From Campylorhamphus procurvoides (lineage: Eukaryota > Chordata > Aves > Passeriformes > Dendrocolaptidae): a stretch of DNA of 64,000 nt. The stretch lies in contig WBMV01004256.1 in the NCBI GenBank assembly GCA_013396655.1, positions 1 through 64,000 on the forward strand, in the 5' to 3' direction. The notes under the pieces are model-generated. The model was not told the DNA's origin and did no database searches. It saw only the letters and a list, made by a program, of their open reading frames with translations. Below, in pieces: positions 39,601 through 51,470 of the stretch. Numbering within the stretch: position 1 is the first letter of the stretch; the number at the start of each line of letters is the position of its first letter. The position numbers were made by a program, and so were the translations under genes.

Positions 39601-42292
39601 GTGTGAACTCACAGATGATTCTGCACGTGCCTGGTGGCAAGACTATAGACACTTACACATTAAGAGATAGTGGTGTCACATGGAGATACAAGTGGACCTA
39701 ATTTCACTAGATGAATTTGACATATATTTGCCAGGGTTATGGCTGCAGTGCTTTCAAGGTTTGATACGTTGAATTGTCTACTGCTTTTCCATCAATAAAT
39801 TGCTATTGCTATTGCTAAAGCCATCAACACTTTAATTTAGATTCAGTTACTCATCATCTAATGTAACAACTGAAACACTGAAAACAACACTGAGTTCAGT
39901 TCACTAATTCATAGAAAGAGTAAGATTAAAGGGAAAGAAAAAATAAAAAGGTGCTATGCCAAATTTCCTTAAATGATCACAGGGAGAATTAAAGAACATT
40001 AATTCTCTCATTACTCATCTAATCATAAGGCCAATTGCATCTAAAGGCTAAGTAATATGCTTTTCTGTAATACTGCTTCTTCAGGGAAATATGACTTGCT
40101 GAATCTTATCAGCTTGGAAATGTCAGTTGGAGGAAGTGAACCAAACAAATCAATAGGGTTTCTTCTGCTTCAGAATTATCCTAAACTTAGAGCAGATACT
40201 TAGAAAACTGTTAGAAAGAAAAATGGTAATAAATACATCCCACTTCCAGGAATAAGCTACAGTGCTAGTATCAGCTAAACAGGGGAAAAGACTTTGTACT
40301 GAATATCTTCAAGACATTAATTCCAGATGGAGCCAAAGCATTGATCTCTCTATTAGTCATTCACTAGGGTTTATAATGCTAACAGGTACACTTTTCCTAC
40401 CTCAAACTGACATCAAGGGCTTATCATTCATCCTTCATGTAGACAGCACGACAATTGACACTCCACAGAGATGTTATGAATAAAGCCAAACACCAAAGGA
40501 TTATTAAATAGTACAGGTAACTTTCCTCATCTTCCAGAGAGATGATTTTGCACATTCTAACTTTCTATAAATGTATTACTGTCACAATGACTAGCTGTTG
40601 AGGTTTTTAGTCCAAGCACAGAGAAAAAAGTGATCCTGTGAAAATGAGGGACTACAGTGAAAAACTTTCAGTAGCAGTCACTGACCTTTTACTGTAGAAC
40701 AGTGTTAGAGCAGTGAAACTAGGAATGAGGATTTCTCAGTGGCTGATAAGGCTGATGCAGCCTTTCATCTGTGTACTAATTCAAATCCTGCCTGGACAAG
40801 TATCCTACTTTCAGCCGTACTCACCTAACAATTATCATGCTAAAGCTAAATGACTGCCATCAGCTTGGGGGATGAGGAGAGGGGGAACAAGTTAACTCTT
40901 AGCCTTCTTTGTGTTACCCAATACCAGTTCTGCGTGACTTCCCAAGATAGCCTCAGCATCATAGCACAAGGCAACTGGTTCAGGGGCAATGAAGGTTAAA
41001 GAACTGATCAGAAATTATTGATTTACAGCAATAAATTTAGATGGCATCCATATGACTTCACACCTTAACACCCATCAGAATTAATCTTCTGTTTTCTTTC
41101 CCATCATATGAAGAATACAACCACTATCTGCAGCTCCTGTATAATCTTCTGCCCATACATTCCACCAGGCACCTAAATGTCAATAGACCTTGACATAACT
41201 TTCTCTTTAAATTAAAATCCAACTTTTTCACCCTATACCTACTGTTAAAACACCAGTCCATGCTCCTGTCATCTCCCTCTTTGACCCATAAAATCTTCTC
41301 CTTTATGGCTTCCCCATGACCTGCATAAATCTTTACCGATGCATTGAAAATAATACAAAAGCATGAAACAGAAGGAAAATGTTTGTAAGAAAAGCAATGT
41401 CTAAACCAATCTGCATATATCTATTGTGTTCCAAAACATGCAGCCTAATGGATATATGCTTTCTAATTGCCTGCAATTGTGGACAAATAAGAGGCTACAT
41501 TACTACAAGCTAGTAATGAGAAAATGTGACGACTTATCTCTATTTAGATGCAAGTCATAAAAGAGTTGGAATAAATTTTGAATCCCTCAGTGCTTGATAC
41601 TTCCAGAAGATGATAGAAAAGAAGACCCCAAAGTCTATGAATATGAGCAATTAACACCACCTATTAAATAATTCAAAATATTCTGCAATGGGAACGAATG
41701 GACGATGGGTTTATAATTAAAGCATTAAAACATGGATGTTCAAATGAAATTGGTTTCAAACTCAGTAAATGCCTGTCACCATTTTTTTGGTGTTTACTGT
41801 CTACAACTTCAGGAAGCATTACACACTAGAACCCATTTTCAAATAGTCTTTAACACAGATGCCTTTTCTACATGTTTGCATGTAATGACAAAGTTTGTCT
41901 GGACAGTCGCTGTGCGCAGATGTGCAACAGTACATAACACTGAAGCATAAAACTCAGCTTCTATACACTGGAAACCCAAACTTAACACTTAGAAACATCT
42001 TATCAAAGAGTGGGATGCCAGCTGCAGGAACCTACTGCCTTCTCTGTTTGCTGGGATACCTGTTTAGGGCTTTATCTGGCAAGGTCCTAAGTGTGCTGCT
42101 CCTGACACTGTGAAGCAATCAAGCATGCAAATAAATTTAAACAGCTGACTCATTTCATTGACTCTCTGGGTGTCAGGTACATGCACAATGCGTAGCACAA
42201 CGATTAAGTGCTTCACGGGATATCAGCCAAAACATGCAGACTGTCACACTGCTCAGGCTAAGGGGGACGTGAAACATCCTAAATACTTCCAG

Positions 42293-42358
42293 TGTATGTA
42301 TGTTTATGCGTATAACATACATACATATAAACACACTTTTATGTGTGTGTGTGTGTGT
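42293..42358. repeat. Inverted repeat followed by TG microsatellite
   Basis: Perfect 12-bp inverted arms, TGTATGTATGTT (42293-42304) and AACATACATACA (42314-42325), are separated by a 9-base loop. A TG run at 42342-42358 follows. This is simple-sequence DNA with hairpin potential. Confidence 0.85.
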
Positions 42359-44449
42359 TTTATACATTTATATTGTCATGGCACTGGGTATTTTATCTAA
42401 GAAGCGACAAAGTTTGAGCCTTGCCCTGTTGATAATGGTGAGTTTACAGCCACAGATGAAATGATTGCAGACCACATTTATAGACACTTCTGAAGAGAAG
42501 TAACACTTCATTAGTGCATGTAAAATGTGTAATTTTCCCCATTCTTGTCTAGTTACACAAAACAGTAAATAGCCCTGGAAGTGAAGCAGACTTGATCCCA
42601 TTTGAATTTAAGCATTGGTAAAATAAAATGTTTTGCTATCTAAGATGCTATGGATAAAATTTGAAAATAGTGACAGAACTATATACTTATGTTGTATATA
42701 TCTTTACAGCTTGTATCACAGTCATCTTTGTGTCTCCACTGGAACATAAGGCCAGACAGCACAAAAAAGACTGAACTTTGTCATTGCAAAAGACATCTCG
42801 TAAGACATTCATGGGCATTGCGGTTTTGGCAGGATATTTCATACATCTTGATGCAGAAATGGTGCATTTTCACAAAAGGATTTTCCTTTTCTATTTCCAC
42901 ATAAATCTGTGGTAGTCACCACAGCTGCAATGGGAACAGAAGTGGAAAGAATGAGAAGGCACAGGAGTCTTTCTCGACTTTGCTGTTGATCTTCCACAAG
43001 AATTTCAGGAATTGGAGTGTCCTTTCCCTGTCTTGATTATTTCAAATGTAAACTGGTGATGACCATCCCTGCTGTCCTTCATAACAAGCCACGAAATCCA
43101 TGCATGCAAGCTAATATTTAAACATCGCCCAACCCCACTAAATCAATGAAAATAAAAATTTTAAGAATTTTGATTGCTGAGTTTGGATTGAGTGCTGTAA
43201 TTCCAATCTGGCTATTATTATTTTTTATTTATATGTACATTATTGCAAACATACACATTAAATATATATAGCTTCCATATTTCATGTGTCTTAGGTTTTT
43301 ATCACTATGGTCACTGGAGTCATTAAGGTGAGATATGTCAATTACATGTATTTAAAACTGCATTACTCAGTTTACACATCACAAGTGATATTTCTCACTG
43401 CCTGAATTTTCAGATTGGTAACATAAGCTAAACGCATTTTCCTTTAAAAGTTTGTGTAATCTGTGAAACACAAAGGCATTAAGTAGTTATATTTTTCTGA
43501 ATCATAGTGTCTTTTGTAAGAACAGCTGTGTGTTCATTTCAACAGTGAAACTCGAACTGTTTTACTAATGAAAAGGGAGCCAAATAACCAAGTGTTGGAA
43601 TGAATTGCAGGCTACTGGAAGTGGACAGTTAACTCACTAAATGTGCCCCTTATGGATGATGCCACTTCCTTTTAAACTGACATTGAAATAATCCAGATTT
43701 ACTTTGTATTCTACAAAGTATTTTTAGGACCTTCTGTGATCAAGATAAGGTATAGGAAATGTGTTCCATGAAGAAAATACCATTTCTTTGCTTGCAACAG
43801 CAAAACTTCAGCATTTACCAAATAAATGCATGTAGGTTCTAGGATGACTTCTGGGGTAATTATTTAGAGGTTTTCCTGTGGTCTTGCCACTACCATTGGA
43901 CTGCTGCACATGCACCAGAAAATTTATTAAATGTTGGCAATACTGAGAAAAATGATTGCCCATTTTTCAGACACAGGTGGGATCATTGGCTTACTGAAGG
44001 TAATGGGAAAATTCCAATATATATCAATAAGACAATATATTAGACAGGGAGTTCAAGCTCAGAAACCCTAAATAAAAACATTCAAGGTGAACTGAAACAT
44101 TTTAATTAGTTCTCAATAGAGTGACCTGTAATTATGACTCTTCTTCTTTTAAAGAATCTTCAGCAAGTTTCACCCTCAGTTTCACAATATGTGGCTCAGA
44201 TCTTTTTATTCTTTCCTGTTCTCCTTCTCCAGGCTTTGTTAATTTTTTATTCTATGCATAAATTTAATTGCTTTTTACCCTGGCTATACTTCCATAAAAA
44301 TCTGTAGTTCTCTAAACCTCTTTTTTTGGTGTGTGTATCAGGACAGTTTGTTCTTCATGGCCAACAGTTAAGTAGCCTGATTCCTGACCAGGAGAAGGCA
44401 GGCAGGTTGTTAGCGATGCATATATGTATATGCAGCAATGAGTATAGAT

Positions 44450-44708
44450 ATCTGATGGGGGGTTAAAGAAGACAGAGCCAGGTCCTTTTCAGTGATTTTC
44501 AGTGACAGGACAAGTCCCAGGGGATTTAAACTGAAACAAAGAAAACTCTGTCTAAACATATGAAAAAACTTATTTATTATGAAGGCAGTCACTCACACAG
44601 GTTGCCCAGAGAGGGTGTGGAGTGTCCATCCTTTGAGCTATTCAAAATCAGGTGGTTGAACTAAGTGATCTCCATTGGTGCCTTCCATATTAAGTAATTC
44701 TGTGATTC
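44450..44708 (+). mobile_element. CR1 LINE 3' tail
   Basis: The segment resembles the C-terminal CR1 ORF2 end (a diverged version of the block that reads SDRTSPRGFKLKQRK here) and continues through GTTGCCCAGAGAGGGTGTGG and TGGTTGAACTAAGTGATCTCC to the degenerate terminus TAATTCTGTGATTCT near 44708. It is old and about 260 bp long. Confidence 0.85.
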
Positions 44709-47539
44709 TCCTCCCCTAGGCAGTGAGTTTTAGCATGTAGCACAGCTACTCCTTTTGAATTATGTCCCTTCATCTGACAAGGATATATCATCTTCAGCCT
44801 AACTCTAACCTCTTGTTTTCCCAGATTATTTCAGCAAACTTTCTTTTCAGGCACCAATGGTGAGTAAAATATATTTTAGGCATGCAAATGTCAGGGACAA
44901 TTTTTATAAAGTCAGTTTTCTCATTTTTGACTAACACGTTCAGATTTAGATAGCTTGAACTCCATAGGCACATAAACTATTTCTAATCATGCCTAGAGCT
45001 GGAAAAAAAAAAAGGTTATTGACATGTTCTGATATCCAAATGCAGATTAGATCTAGATTTGAAATATATGATTATCCAAGTTCATGATGTTTAAATCAAT
45101 TTTTAGTGTGATGAAACTTCTCCTACTTCTGAAATCATATGCACAGAAGTCAAGAAAATATCTGACAGCATAGTTCAGAAAAAAAAAAAAAAGGTTGCAC
45201 TATACAAAACAATGTGTGGATGACAGCTGTTACTCCCCCTTTAAATCTTATTCGGTCATTCTTGTGTTGAATACTATCTTCTTTTGCTTACCATTCAATC
45301 ATGATGAAGGTGGCATCATCAGGCCCTCTGAAGCTGAACTGTTTGTGCTGTACATATTTTTCTTGCTAATATTGTAAAATAATTAATTTTTCTCAAAAAG
45401 AACCAGACAACCAACACACAATATTCAGCCCACCTGTTGAAGAATGTAAGAACATCTCAACAGCTTACGTTAGTACGAACAGTGAAATAAAGAAGACTGA
45501 ATTCAGACTTTACTTCCTCCAAGGTGGAGAGAGTTTGGATGCATTGTTCCAGTTGATGTCTTTATTATGCTTCCATGAAAACCCAAGAAACTTGCTCCTC
45601 ATAATCCAGAAAAAGCATGGCAGTGCTCACAATAGTCACAGGGAATCCCCAGACTTGCCATATTGATGGGTAGCTCTCACATTGCCCTGCAGAGTTCGGC
45701 GGGGAAGTCAATCAATGGGTGTTTAACTCTGGCTGGCACCCTCTGCACTCACTCCTGCAGTCTGGCCGCTCCTGCCTCCTGCCAGCACCAACTCCAGAGC
45801 TTTTTTTTCTGCAGGACTGGCAGCTGTCTCCATGCATCTCTGCTCCAGCCAGCACTGCACAAAGACATCTCTCAAGAGCTGGCAAGAGTGCTCAAAGAGA
45901 TCCCAGCAGGCAAAGGAGATCCCCTGCCAGGCTAAAGAAGCAAAGGACTGAGGGAAAAGGAATCACTATACTATTTAATCCTTTATTTTCATGTCTGTAT
46001 AAAGGACAGCAGGAAGTATGTGACCCCAAAGGAAAGAATTTTCTATCAAAAAGTGGTGCCATTCTTTCTGTAAGCCTTTCTGTGCTCTCAGAAAGAAGTA
46101 ACTTTGACTTCTCAGAGGGATCAAAAGCAGTCTGCCAGAGGTGACAAAAGACAGGGAGAAGTTAACCTCCTGACAATGGCAATAGGTTAAGCCAGTATGA
46201 AGGAAGATTATGCTGCAAAGATCTTCTAGGACTGAGACAAAAATTATGTCTGCTTCAGCAAAAGAGGAAATGCAATACCAGAGGATCAAGCAGAGAAGGA
46301 ACACAGAAAAAATGAGAACCAGACAGATGTCCCTTTGCAGCAGCACTTTGAGTGAATAAAGCTGCAGGAGTCACAGTGAGAGACAGGACATGACTCTGGA
46401 TCATACAGTCAGAGAGAGCTGTTAGGCCTAGGAGCTGCTGTGCTACAAGCAGTAAGACCTCCACACAATCAAGTGGGAATAACAAGAGAGGGAAGACAGA
46501 GGAAAACATGAGTCATGGATAGTATTCAAAACCATATTTGTCAAGAAGGGCATCCAGGGACAATGTCTAGAGAGTCAGTAGGAAAAACACAGATGGAAGC
46601 CTAGCAAACTCTCAGCAGTAGGAAAAAACAGGAGTCAGCACTAAAGATTGAAGAAGTGAAAGTGAAGAAATGGGAAAGAAAATTTTTTTTTTAAGTGCAG
46701 TGGAGTTTTTTTTAAGTACTTACTGGATTTGGGAAGAGGAATGAGAGTTTCAAAAGTCTATCAGTCAGAGACAATTACAAAACACAGGCCTTTATGTCTT
46801 AGTTGTTAATTGGAGAAATCCATGTGGGCAGCACCAGCTGATGGAGCAAGGACTGAACCATATTGAAGGAGGTGTAGGATGTAATTACAGCAGTTTTGAA
46901 CTACATGTTTGGGGAGACTAGAGATGACAGGAATAAAACAGACGAAGTGACAGCTACCAGTAGGGAACCCAACGGGTGTTTTCATGACAGGAATGATCTG
47001 TGACTACCTACATTTATTTGAGAGGAAACTTATGGAATTTGAGAAATAGTAGGGAAAAAAGAAGGCAAGATGAAGTGGACACACATGATGGGAGAGGAAA
47101 GCAGGTGATAATGAGAGAGAAAGTAAGAGAAATAATGAAGTCAATATTTGCGTGACAATAGACTGAGAAGCAAATGAGGGAAAGGTTAATGATACAAGAA
47201 ATTTATTCTGTATTTTAACTTGGCTTTTTCCTGCAGAAGTAAATGAGGTAGTTGCAGTAGAGCCTACTTTCTCAAAGAAAGAGAAGCACCCAGTGAAGTC
47301 CAAATGAGGCAAGCCATGTTTTTGTAGGAGAGAAAGTGAATGTAGATCTATGACTGAAGTGAAGAGATGAGGACGTAGTGATAGTCAGCTAAAATGTCAG
47401 GTTAAGTATCACCAGGGAAAAGTAGCTCCAGGGTGAATATGTTCATGCAGAAGTGATAATCATTGCCCCATAGTCAGCATTTTATCTGTAATCAGAGTTA
47501 GCATTACAGCAGTCCAACTTGATCAGAAAGCTTCTCAGA
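44709..47539. other. Unassigned; strongly purine-rich on the + strand
   Basis: No gene is recognised. From about 46140 to 47350 the + strand is conspicuously A/G-rich, with long GAGA/GAAA-type runs, unlike the flanks. ORFs here (for example at 45663-46144 in two overlapping frames) have no motif support. Confidence 0.4.
47535..47539 (+). repeat. Left target-site duplication of the solo LTR
   Basis: TCAGA immediately precedes the LTR and is repeated at 48126-48130. Confidence 0.88.
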
Positions 47540-48125
47540 TGTGCTGGTTTTGGCTGGGGTAGAGTTAACTTCCTCACATCGGTATGGAGCTGAGTTTTGG
47601 ATCTGTGCTGAACATGGGTTTGAAAAGGAAGGCATGTTTTTGTTACTGCTGAGCAGGGCTTACACAGAGCCAAAGTCTCTTCTGCTTTTTGTACTGCCAT
47701 GCTGGCAAGGGAATTGGGGGGTACATGGGAAATTGGGAAGAGACACAGCCAGGACAGATGACACAAACTGATCAAAGGGATATTCCAAACCATATGACAT
47801 CATGCTCAGTATATAAAGTGGGGGGAAGAAGGAGGAAGGAAGGGACATTTAGAGGTGTTTGAGTTCTCAAGTCACTATTACACAAGATAGGGCTCTGCTC
47901 TCCTGGAGATGGCTGAACACCTACCTGCCCATGGGAAGCAGTGAATTAATTCCTTGGGTTAGTTTGCTTGTGTATGCAGCTTTGGTTTCCCTACTAAACT
48001 GTCTTTATGTCAGACCAGGAGGTTTTTGGCTTTTACCCCTTCGATTCTCTCTCCCAATCCTGCTGGTGGGCAGTGAGCCGGTAGCCACGAGGGGCTTGGT
48101 TGCCTGCTGGGGTGAAACTGTGACA
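47540..48125 (+). mobile_element. Solo LTR of an ERVL-like endogenous retrovirus
   Basis: This 586-bp element begins TGTGCTGGTTTTGGCTGGGG and ends GTGAAACTGTGACA, so it has the TG...CA outline of an LTR. It is flanked by a perfect 5-bp target-site duplication, TCAGA, at 47535-47539 and 48126-48130; five bases is the length typical of ERVL-class insertions. Inside are a TATA box (TATAAA, 47812-47817) preceded by the ATGACATCATGCTCAGTA segment, then the transcribed part with a CTCCTGGAGATGGCTGAACA block. I recognise it as one of the common avian LTR families. No internal retroviral genes are present, so it arose by LTR-LTR recombination. The usual poly(A) signal region reads ACTAAACTG, apparently degenerate. 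Confidence 0.93.
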
Positions 48126-48130
48126 TCAGA
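48126..48130 (+). repeat. Right target-site duplication of the solo LTR
   Basis: TCAGA immediately follows the final CA of the LTR and is identical to 47535-47539. Confidence 0.88.
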
Positions 48131-50420
48131 TCAGTGTGGTCATACAATAAACAAATGGCTCTCAAAAAACAGATGAATCGAGGAGAGGGAAAGAAAAACA
48201 ACCAAAAAAATCCCTGAAATAACCCCTTCAGGGTGTACTGGATTATAACTTTTTCCGCTCCAGAAAGTGCACCTTTATTTTCGATTTCCAGTCTCACATA
48301 TACCTCCTTAGCCTTGTGCTCAAAATTTACAAAGCTTTAGCTTGTCTGCTCTGGGAATTCTCTGTCTTTCCTCTGAATATTAGTTACATAATAGCTTGAG
48401 CTAAGCAATCAAAGTGGTGATAGGTCAAAAGGAAGATTTGCCTCAGGTGATGCAGGAAGTTGATGGCAGAGCTTGAAGCTGAATGCACATTTCTGTGCTA
48501 TTCAGACAGCACAAAAACCAATAGAATCTCCTTCGCTGTTTGGATTTTGTTGGCTTTTTTCCAAAGCAGCACTGTTTCTGAAGCTTTTAAAGCTACAAAA
48601 CGCAATGACATTGAAAGAGCTAATAAGCCAAAGAAATAACCCCAACTGGCACTATTTTCTAGCTCTCAATGGCACTTCCATGATATTACTAATAAATTAT
48701 ATAACTTACAATCCATATTTTCTACATGCACACTGTACTTTGTGTAATTTGAACTGCCTGTAAGTATGTACAGTTCCTGAGATATTAAGCGGAGTGTGTT
48801 AAGCCCAGTCTTCCCCTTGGATTTTACACTCCTCACCTTCAAAATACTTAGGTGAAAGAATCTACAGCTCTTTGGTACTGGCGTTTCCAGTTATAAAAGA
48901 TGGACTTGAAAGTCACTGTTCAACCCCCTCACATCTGTTTTGTGGGACTAAATGACAACTACTGAAAATTTTAGCTGATAAGTGGTGGTGACAGTAAATA
49001 CAACACTGAAATTTAGAGGGATGTATTAAACATTTTTTGACATTGCAGAACAGTGTAACATTTACTTGTCAACTGTGCAGGATGCAGTAAATAGGTCAAG
49101 CAAGGAACAAAGACGGTCAGTACTCCAGGAGCCACTCTCTGAGGAGACAACAACGACACCTGCTGCACTTGAAATTGCCATTCTTTAGATTCTTTAGGGG
49201 TTACGATTTATCTGCAATTGATTAAGGAATCGGCCAGGCATCATAGCATTACTCTTCTCCATGCCATGACAATGCTCTCAGAAATGTCATGATTTTTCTC
49301 CTGCAAATTTATCTGGCATCAGCTTCTTAAGAAAATGCCTTCAGAACTGAACAAGAAGCCTCGAATATTTAAGATCTGAAAAAGTCTGAAATACGCATTT
49401 CATGAATAAAAAGAATTCTTATGAGTTTTACTGATATTCATTATTATTTGCATTATCACAGATTCTAGGCACTGCTGCTTATAAAGAAGATGTTTTCATG
49501 TTACTTGGTATAAAAAAGGAGAAAAAGGATGTTCCTATCCCTAAAAGTTTATCATCTATGACAATTGGCAGCTGATGGATTCTGATCAATGGAGAAAAGA
49601 AGGGCATTGGTAAAAGAATTATGATTGGCACCACAGTAACATCCCACTTCAGCTATGCGAAGTTCCTATAAGCATGAAGAACAGCAGCTCAAGAGCAATC
49701 ACAGCGAAATTTTATAAGGCAGAGGCAAAGCTGTATGTATGTTGAATAATCTATCTGGGTCTTCTCTTTAAGAAGCCTGTCAGAAACTGTTTCTGTAAAG
49801 AGAAATGTTTACCAAAGCTGTTTTTTTGCACAAGTCTAGGGAAACCTTGTGAGAGCATGAATTAATGTTTGATGTAATGGATTACAAATTCTAGGTTGAT
49901 TTTGACATTAGATCAGCAGTTTCTTTGGGTTATTTCTATGAGCATTTCAAAGACACATACTTTGAACTTAAAATAATTACTTACAGGTCTTTTATCCAAA
50001 CTTAAGCACACACCTTTTACACTGAAAAATAAAAACTGAGCTCTGAGTAGAACTAGCTAATGTGGTCAAACAGCCTAACATGCTATTTCTGCAAACAGCC
50101 TTGGCAAGAAGTAAGTAAGATAAAAATCGGGACACGCTAAACTTACGTTTTGGGGGATGCTTTCACTTAGTTATCTGGTAACACTTAAGTTTTTCTTTTA
50201 CAAGGCAGCAGGCCGCTGACCACCCTACAAAACTGCTTTCCTCAGATTAGGAATTGGTTATGATGGCACTCATTAGTACTGTTATCAAGAGGGCCTAAAT
50301 CTGAAACGATGCAATCAAACTAAAGGTCACCTGTGCTATTTTTTAATTATTGTTTTGTTTTGTTCTGGTTTTGTAGTTGTTGCTGTTGGGGATTTTTATT
50401 ATTACTTTATAAGAGCAGCC
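48131..50420. other. Unassigned sequence upstream of SMIM30
   Basis: No gene or repeat is recognised. AT-rich sequence changes abruptly to GC-rich sequence at about 50421. Confidence 0.45.
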
Positions 50421-50939
50421 AGCCAGCCCGGGTCGGTCCGTTCTGCACTTTCACTCCGCTCGAGCCCCGGCAGCAGCGTGTGGCCCCAGCTGTCCCTGCC
50501 GCCCAGGGGCCGAGGCCCAGCGTCCCCGCGGCACTAAGGGGCTCCGGCTCCGGCCCCGGCCGCGGGGCGGCCACCAGCGGGCCGTGGGCGCCAGCAGCCG
50601 ACCGGAGCCGAGCNCGGGCCGAGCAGGGCGGGCGCTTGTCCGGGGGGCCCGGGCTCCGCGCAGTGTGGGCGCGGGTCTGTGTCTGTGCACCCCGGGAATG
50701 AGCCACCCCTCCGGGAAGAGCTGCTGCGGAGAGGGCGGTCCGGGCTGGCCCCGGCGTGCGCCTCGAGGGCACCTTCCCAAGTTGCAGGAAGCACGGCGGG
50801 TGTTTGTCCTGCAGTGAGGGTGTGCACGGTGCTCACGGAGCCCGGGGATGCCCCGTACTAGGAGGTGCGGGTGAGTGATGTTCAGGAGCTGCCGAGCCCT
50901 AAACACCCGGTGAAACAGGCCCCCATAGCGCAGCACGAG
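50421..50939 (+). promoter_or_regulatory. SMIM30: CpG island: SMIM30 promoter and first exon
   Basis: GC content and CpG density rise sharply at about 50421 and fall again near 50940, the only such block in 64 kb. It lies just upstream of the SMIM30 coding exon, as expected for a constitutive promoter plus a 5' untranslated exon. There is no evident TATA box. Two donor sites could end exon 1: GAG|GTAAGC with the intron starting at 50940, or CGG|GTGAGT with it starting at 50871. Long ORFs on both strands through the island, including ones that cross the N at 50614, are products of high GC content. Transcription start is not resolved. Confidence 0.85.
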
Positions 50940-51213
50940 GTAAGCAGGCTCTGGTAGCTGCAGGCAGAAGAGCCTGTTCTGAGTTTACGTCGTGGTAAGA
51001 CTAAAAGATAGATCCCACAGAGTTACATAACAAGATAGCAAACCCGCTGTGGCTGTCTCATGATAGTAAGTCAATTGCTTTTGTAATTGGGAAGATAAAA
51101 CCTAAATTTCTTGAGGCCCATACCTGTATTACACCGACCACATCACTTTTGGCAAGACCAATCCAGGGAGAAGGAAGGGAAATCCTGTCACGTACCCTGT
51201 GTTTTCTTTGTAG
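50940..51213 (+). other. SMIM30: SMIM30 5' UTR intron (predicted)
   Basis: The donor GTAAGC follows CACGAG at 50940. The acceptor is a pyrimidine-rich tract ending TTTTCTTTGTAG at 51213. The intron is about 274 bp. A longer frame that runs into the SMIM30 frame from an ATG at 51111 starts inside this intron and is not expected in the mature mRNA. Exon 2 begins at 51214, 71 bases before the start codon. The alternative donor at 50871 would give a 343-bp intron. Confidence 0.7.
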
Positions 51214-51284
51214 ATACTGCTGAAGTACCTGCTTTCCACCACTTTCCTCATTTAACTTCCCCTTTGGGTCAGCTGGTCATCAGC

Positions 51285-51470
51285 ATGCCTTCTACCGAGA
51301 ACACCTCAAAACTTTTCCTGGTCCTCTTCTCATTGCTGCTGGTGCTGCCAGTAGTTGAAGCCCTGGATGCAGGAGATACCATTGCCTTCCTTCTAGGCCT
51401 CGCTGTCAGTGTCGTCGGATTCTGCGCCTGCCTTGGCTTGTATGCAAGGAAAAGGAATGGGCAGCAGTGA
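51285..51470 (+). CDS. SMIM30: SMIM30, small integral membrane protein 30
   Basis: This 61-residue protein matches the vertebrate micropeptide SMIM30 (about 59 residues in human, where the locus was first annotated as LINC00998). Residues 9-26 form a signal-like or membrane-inserting hydrophobic stretch that includes the conserved core SLLLVLPVVEA. Residues 33-53 form a second hydrophobic segment with the conserved ACLG. The C-terminus is ARKRNGQQ, and the basic ARKRNG tail is the family hallmark. I chose the ATG at 51285 because it gives the family length, has A at -3, and is the first in-frame ATG after the predicted splice acceptor. The frame is intact, with no indels, so the gene looks functional. 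Published work on the mammalian protein places it in membranes and links it to kinase signalling and proliferation; nothing here tests that. The entire CDS is in one exon, as in mammals. Confidence 0.96.
   Translation: MPSTENTSKLFLVLFSLLLVLPVVEALDAGDTIAFLLGLAVSVVGFCACLGLYARKRNGQQ

Larger units (their letters stand above)
29813..44449. other. Large unassigned interval
   Basis: About 14.6 kb with no recognised gene or repeat family except simple repeats at 36557-36606 and 42293-42358. Minus-strand exon-like segments between 30778 and 35809 are treated as a hypothesis under findings. I looked specifically for GPR85 and PPP1R3A coding sequence, expected near SMIM30 in mammals, and saw neither. 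Confidence 0.4.

Noticed and set aside
45663..46144. Two overlapping ORFs of 90 and 141 codons
   Set aside because: Both frames are open over the same bases with low-complexity S/Q/P-rich translations and nothing else to support coding.
50333..50936. Long overlapping ORFs on both strands (up to 161 codons) in the CpG island
   Set aside because: GC-rich islands lack stop codons. The frames are R/P/A/G-rich, overlap on both strands, and several contain the N at 50614. They show no domain.
51111..51470. 119-codon version of SMIM30 starting upstream
   Set aside because: Its first 34 codons lie in the predicted intron before the acceptor at 51213, and the next 24 lie in the 5' UTR. Family length and conservation start at 51285.
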